From Zhengitettix transpicula (Eukaryota; Arthropoda; Insecta; Orthoptera; Tetrigidae): a DNA stretch of 64,000 nt. The notes beneath the pieces were generated by a model. It worked only from the letters and a program-made list of their open reading frames with translations, was not told the origin of the DNA and made no database searches. Position numbers and translations under genes: made by a program. Shown here in pieces: positions 60,091 through 64,000 of this stretch. Each line of letters begins with the position of its first letter. The first letter of the stretch is position 1. The stretch covers positions 79,528,532-79,592,531 of the forward strand of contig CM073591.1 of the NCBI GenBank assembly GCA_037074705.1. Direction: 5' to 3'.

Positions 60091-60539
60091 TAAATAAAAT
60101 AAAGTGTCTATATAAGGTCAGAATTTGATTTATTAATACTCAACATACGCGAAAATATAGTCAGTAGGCAATCAATAATAGGAAAAGGCAATTATGTATT
60201 GAGAAAATTTAATATATAAATTCGCGAAATTCAACACAACGAATTGTCACTTATTCATTGAAAGATTTTCTGACTTCACTCTGTTTGACGGGTTGCATAT
60301 CTTTCTACTAGGAGGCAGAATCGATTTCAGCAATAATGTAGAGAAAATCTTAATAAAACTCTTCCAACCCGTCTGGTACTCATAAAATAAAATACAATTT
60401 AAGGCGAAATATATATATTGTTCTGCATAAACAAATCCATGAGTTTTCTGCCACTGATTGCTAATAACTCATTGAAGTCATGACAAATTCATAACATATG
60501 TATTTTATTTACTGTTCCTCGGAAGTGTTAGATTCGCAA
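60091..60539. other. AT-rich non-coding DNA
   Basis: No gene recognised. Confidence 0.5.
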
Positions 60540-60780
60540 AGGCTATCCGGGCGTTTGTTCACAGTAGTTCCGTGATCATTGAGCTGACACTGTATTCAGG
60601 ACAGACGAGGCGAGACGCCACAATTCACTCCGGACTACTGCATTATCGACAAAACCATTAATGTTGAGCGGTTCCTGGACATTGTGTGCAATTAGGCGTC
60701 TTCAACCTTGTGCCAATAACTTTGAGACAAACAGCCGCTAGCTAGCCCTCCTATGTGCACGTCAAGTTCACCGTGGTTAA
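60540..60780. other. GC-richer island
   Basis: A non-repetitive block with CpG dinucleotides ('gacagacgaggcgagacgcc') and no open frame of note. Confidence 0.25.
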
Positions 60781-61598
60781 TGATAGCAAATGAGAAATTA
60801 AATCTTGCATGAATTACGATTTAAGTATTAATGAATACACGCCAACCTCCCTGCTCTACAATCGCAATACCTGTACTATTAATCGAGGAGTGTCGTAAAT
60901 ATTTGAGAAGGTACGCGAAAGTCAAAAAATCGCAACACGAACCCATGACGTCACGAAAAAGGAATTGCTTAGGAACAAACAAAAATACCGTAAGAGAAAT
61001 GTGTCATAAATAAAATTTATCAAAATATGATGATGGTTTGTGAGTGCCGTCGATTATTATATAAACTTTCCGGGGTTTTTTCTTGGGCGGCACCACGTGA
61101 CACCTGATGACCCCAAGGGACTTCCAGACAGTGTCAATCAAAATAAATTCAACATTAAAATGTTACTTCGGTTGAATAAAACGGTAAACAATATAAAACA
61201 TTCTTCTGCTTTGCGTATACGTGAACCCCGGTTTAACAGTGTGACATGACGTTACCAATATTTACCGAGTTGCATTTTAATTACATCTACTATTATATCA
61301 GAAACTGGTCTCGGAGCCGTTATAAGGCTAGAGTCCTTTTCGGACACGCTGTTATTTATCAGATTCTCCGTTACCTCGATACCTTCAACACAATTATATT
61401 ATTACGGTCCTTTCTCATGATCCGTCAGTATCCGAGGTAGATAAAAACAGTGTATTTATGTAATAGGTCGTCAAAAAATATGAATAAAATTGTTTTGTGA
61501 CTAGAAATATTTTTTCCGATACTGGACTTACAGCGACGGTTTTGTAATAGCACAATAATAATTTTTTTGTTTCGTTAAAATTTACATTTGTATGTCAA
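60781..61598. other. Non-coding DNA
   Basis: No gene recognised; short plus-strand frames at 60831, 61040 and 61246 have no motif. Confidence 0.45.
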
Positions 61599-61599
61599 A

Positions 61600-62024
61600 G
61601 ATGATAGTAGTCAAGTGGGTACCAAAATATCGTAGACTTTGGTCAAAGAGTCGGTGTCACTTTGAATATTAAGAGGATTTTGTTTGTGAATTTTGATGTG
61701 AACCATTTCCGAAATTAGTCATGATCTTAATTTTGATCCAGTTTACATTGTGTTGTTTTACATATAAGTGTTTCGTAATCCCAGAATGTTTGTCATTCGG
61801 TAACTTATAATTCGCTATGTGTTCTTTGATCCTCGTCAATAGAGTCCGTTTGGTCTTGGCAATGTAAACAGAACTGCAGACACTGAAACTGATTTTGTAG
61901 TATACAAAATCAGCTGAAGTGATTGCAAATTCACAAACGAAATGCTCTTAACATTCAAAGTGACACTGACTCTTTGAGCAAATTCTACGTTATTTTGCTA
62001 CCCCCTTGACTATTTCTATCATCT
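61600..62024 (-). mobile_element. Rearranged Penelope-like element fragment between inverted repeats
   Basis: Arms 61600-61692 and 61926-62024 are inverted copies ('gatgatagtagtcaag' against 'cttgactatttctatcatc'; 'agagtcggtgtcactttgaa' against its complement). Between them the minus strand encodes a GIY-YIG nuclease fragment. Penelope-like elements often have inverted or tandem terminal repeats, so the structure may be a truncated copy with an inverted terminal segment. Confidence 0.7.
61722..61920 (-). pseudogene. GIY-YIG endonuclease fragment of a Penelope-like element
   Basis: The minus-strand frame reads FVYYKISFSVCSSVYIAKTK and then RTLLTRIKEH, HSGITKHLYVKQHNVNWIKI. This follows the C-terminal endonuclease of Penelope-like retroelements: VYxI-CxxC-like start, YIG (here YIA), TKRxLxTRxKEH, HSxIxxH, and a xxHxVxW end. 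About 65 codons are open. The glycine of YIG is replaced by alanine and the first cysteine of the usual pair is changed, so it is probably dead. The reverse transcriptase part is absent. Confidence 0.75.
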
Positions 62025-62040
62025 CTGGACAGATATGTAT

Positions 62041-62262
62041 TGTAGTAAACACTATATCTATGAGTAATACCACCCCACGTTTTGCGCCAAATAACATAGT
62101 AAACACTATATATATGAGTAATATCGCCCCACGTTGAGGTGCCAAATAATGTAATAATCAAAATAAATTAGCTCTAAAAATATAGTAAAATTACAAGCCC
62201 CACATAGGAGTGACAAAGAATGTAGTAAACACTTATGTATTAGTAATATATCCCCACGTTTA
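62041..62262 (-). repeat. Tandem array of LTR-end / tRNA-Lys primer-site units
   Basis: Units at about 62041-62094, 62095-62151, 62180-62217 (degenerate) and 62218-62262 share 'agtaaacactata', 'gagtaata' and a 'ccccacgtt...gccaaa' block. On the minus strand the block is TGGCACCTCAACGTGGGGC (62144-62126) and TGGCGCAAAACGTGGGG (62089-62073). These correspond to the primer site complementary to tRNA-Lys(CUU) used by many Gypsy elements. The array is a degraded set of element leaders, not a functional element. Confidence 0.6.
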
Positions 62263-62559
62263 CTTAAATTTAACCAAAATCAATTACTATTATTTCCAAT
62301 CAGGGTCGCCTACGGGCCTCCAATGAAATATAGGAATTTACAAAATGAAAACAGAAAACTATAGAACGTTTTATAATTTTATTATAGAAATCTAACGTTT
62401 AATTGTTACGCACAACTAAAACTAAAAAAAAAACTTGGAACGTCAAAAGCGGTTCTCAAGTGACCCAGTACACCTCAACGTATGTTTGTATATACCTTCG
62501 TAGTTTTTTAATGATCGGAACAAACTTCGGAGATCTGGAAAATGATTAAATCCGAATGA
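62263..62559. other. Non-coding DNA
   Basis: No gene recognised. Confidence 0.5.
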
Positions 62560-63075
62560 AGACGGCGAGCAAAATGTAGTTCAACTCGCTTATTGGCAGA
62601 GCTATCATAGATAGACCGCATTTCACAGGATTACCATCTCCCGTGGCCTTTTACCAACCTTTGGCATGTTTATCTAAATCTCGAGTGAGATTCGTTATAC
62701 TATGTCCGCATGCAAAAACAGCGTCCTTCAAAAATACAAATTGGATCCATTATACCGCATAAAATTGCTTAGCATCAGAATGATTTCACACTCAGATAAA
62801 AACAGCGACCTAAAACCAACGACGCACCTGGACGGAATGTCCGACTCTAGTCCACTCGGCTCAGGACCCGTCACTCGACTGAGCTTTCCCAGACACAACG
62901 AAAACAATACCAACTCGACTGCGCCATGTACTACTGCCCTCGGGCTGGCGCTCGACTACTCAACTGAATTCTGCCCTGGCGCTCGACCGCCACTCGACTG
63001 GCGCTTGACTGACCAACTGATTTCTGCGTTTACTTCTCAAGGTTTTTATATCTTTATCTCGGGCACATTTTGACC
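62560..63075. other. GC-richer block with CTCGACTGGCGCT-type subrepeats
   Basis: A 123-codon frame (62702-63073, plus) is rich in Ser, Thr, Asn, Leu and Pro. Its second half contains irregular repeats of GGCGCTCGAC and CACTCGACTGG (about 62945-63010), which explains both the composition and the open frame. No domain, signal peptide or splice site was recognised, so it is not called a gene. Confidence 0.35.
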
Positions 63076-63655
63076 CAGGGTTCGTAAACATTTGGCGTAA
63101 AGGAAATACATCACCTGTATTGCCGAACTGAGGACAGAAAATCTTAAATAAAATAAATTCCTTAGTAATCTCTACAATATATATGCCAGCACACCGAAGT
63201 TTCCCGGTTACTTGTTGGTATATTTAAGGGAGTCCACAAATCTGCAGAAGAAACGTTGAACCTGTTTTTATTCTTCTGAAGTCTGATTTTTGGCCATATT
63301 GTTCATAATCGTAATATATTTGTTTCATTGTTAAAAAAACAAAATTTATACTTGCGAAGACGCGGACAACAACTACTTACATGTAATTACAAATGTGGAT
63401 TTAATTAAAAATCCTTGTCGCAATATGTTTCATCTCCTTTGCTGTACACATTTTCAATAAGATTTTTAATAGAATGAAACGTATTCTGGAATCGCGTATT
63501 GTCATTTTATTAGTTTTAATTTCTACGGTCTCTCAGTCAAAATCTAACTCATTCCTCTGTGTTTAATTTAAGTGAATGTTTATATAAACTATTAGAATAA
63601 TTGTTTAAAAAATAGCTTGTGGAAACAATTGATTTAGTTAGTTATACGGGGAAGC
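63076..63655. other. AT-rich non-coding DNA
   Basis: No gene recognised. Confidence 0.5.
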
Positions 63656-64000
63656 ATTCGTGTTCATTAAAATACCATCTGGTTTGCGATCTGGTCGCGC
63701 TAAAGGAGTAGAGCACGAGCTGAAGTGTGAGGGATAGACTACTAATCCCCCACGGGAAATGAGGCGCGGAGGAAAGCGGGCTCAATCAACGGATCGCGCT
63801 TTCTATTAGGTGCGTATCCAACACCCGAAATAATCCCAACTACGAATCAAAAGATGCTCGTATATTCGGGGCTTAACGTACGCCGACAAATCAGCACTAT
63901 TCAATTCATTAGTCAATGAGGTAGTTTCACAGTAAGTAGTAAGGGCAGGTGATATATGCATTCTATCTCACCATCTTGTGAGATTATTGTTATAAAAAAA
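63656..64000. other. GC-richer island at the window edge
   Basis: A non-repetitive GC-richer block ('atgaggcgcggaggaaagcg') continues to about 63960. No open frame or RNA gene was recognised, and the right edge is cut by the window. Confidence 0.3.

Noticed and set aside
1..64000. Bacterial-style systems (operons, CRISPR arrays, phage or toxin-antitoxin loci)
   Set aside because: No long ORFs, ribosome binding sites, direct-repeat/spacer arrays or bacterial protein families are present; the sequence is animal nuclear DNA.

Overview
The window looks like intergenic or intronic DNA of a large, AT-rich animal genome, most likely an insect and perhaps a polyneopteran (cockroach, termite, stick insect or grasshopper). 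The reasons are the AT-rich composition, the absence of long open frames, many TA, GT and CT microsatellites, and a dense layer of old, mutated retroelements of insect type: Jockey-superfamily LINEs, tRNA-derived SINEs, Gypsy-type LTRs with a tRNA-Lys primer site, and a Penelope-like element. The species assignment is inference. I see no bacterial-type gene, operon, CRISPR array, rRNA or complete tRNA gene, and no complete protein-coding gene. Nearly all short ATG-to-stop stretches behave as chance frames.

Layout. 0-5 kb: one copy of a roughly 440-bp poly(A) retroposon family, one truncated copy, a diverged pair of G-rich repeats, and the first of two fold-back elements (2788-2967) whose arms carry a hammerhead-ribozyme-like core. 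5-10 kb: the second fold-back element (5138-5321), another hammerhead-like core, and the only good exon candidate (minus strand, 8417-8585). 10-14.3 kb: a minus-strand LINE C-terminus and a plus-strand LINE with a recognisable reverse transcriptase (GVPQG and YADD motifs). 17-23.5 kb: a SINE, a probable LTR ending in a TA microsatellite, a GC-richer island, a rearranged retroposon copy and a second LINE 3' end. 25-32.5 kb: more LINE pieces, a solo LTR of about 965 bp inserted in (TA)n, a second SINE and a decayed reverse transcriptase. 33-62 kb: mostly featureless AT-rich DNA with GC-richer islands, three more retroposon copies (one with a target-site duplication), two inverted dispersed duplications, more hammerhead-like cores and an LTR with its tRNA-Lys primer site. 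61.6-62.3 kb: a Penelope-like GIY-YIG endonuclease fragment between inverted repeats, next to a tandem array of LTR-end/primer-site units.

The features do not form a working pathway. The most coherent theme is retroelement biology. Short fold-back elements repeat a CUGANGA-stem-GAAAC core whose stem bases change together between copies, and the window independently holds a Penelope-like remnant, the retroelement class known to carry hammerhead ribozymes. The exon candidate and several GC-richer islands suggest that the surroundings belong to the large intron or upstream region of a gene transcribed on the minus strand.
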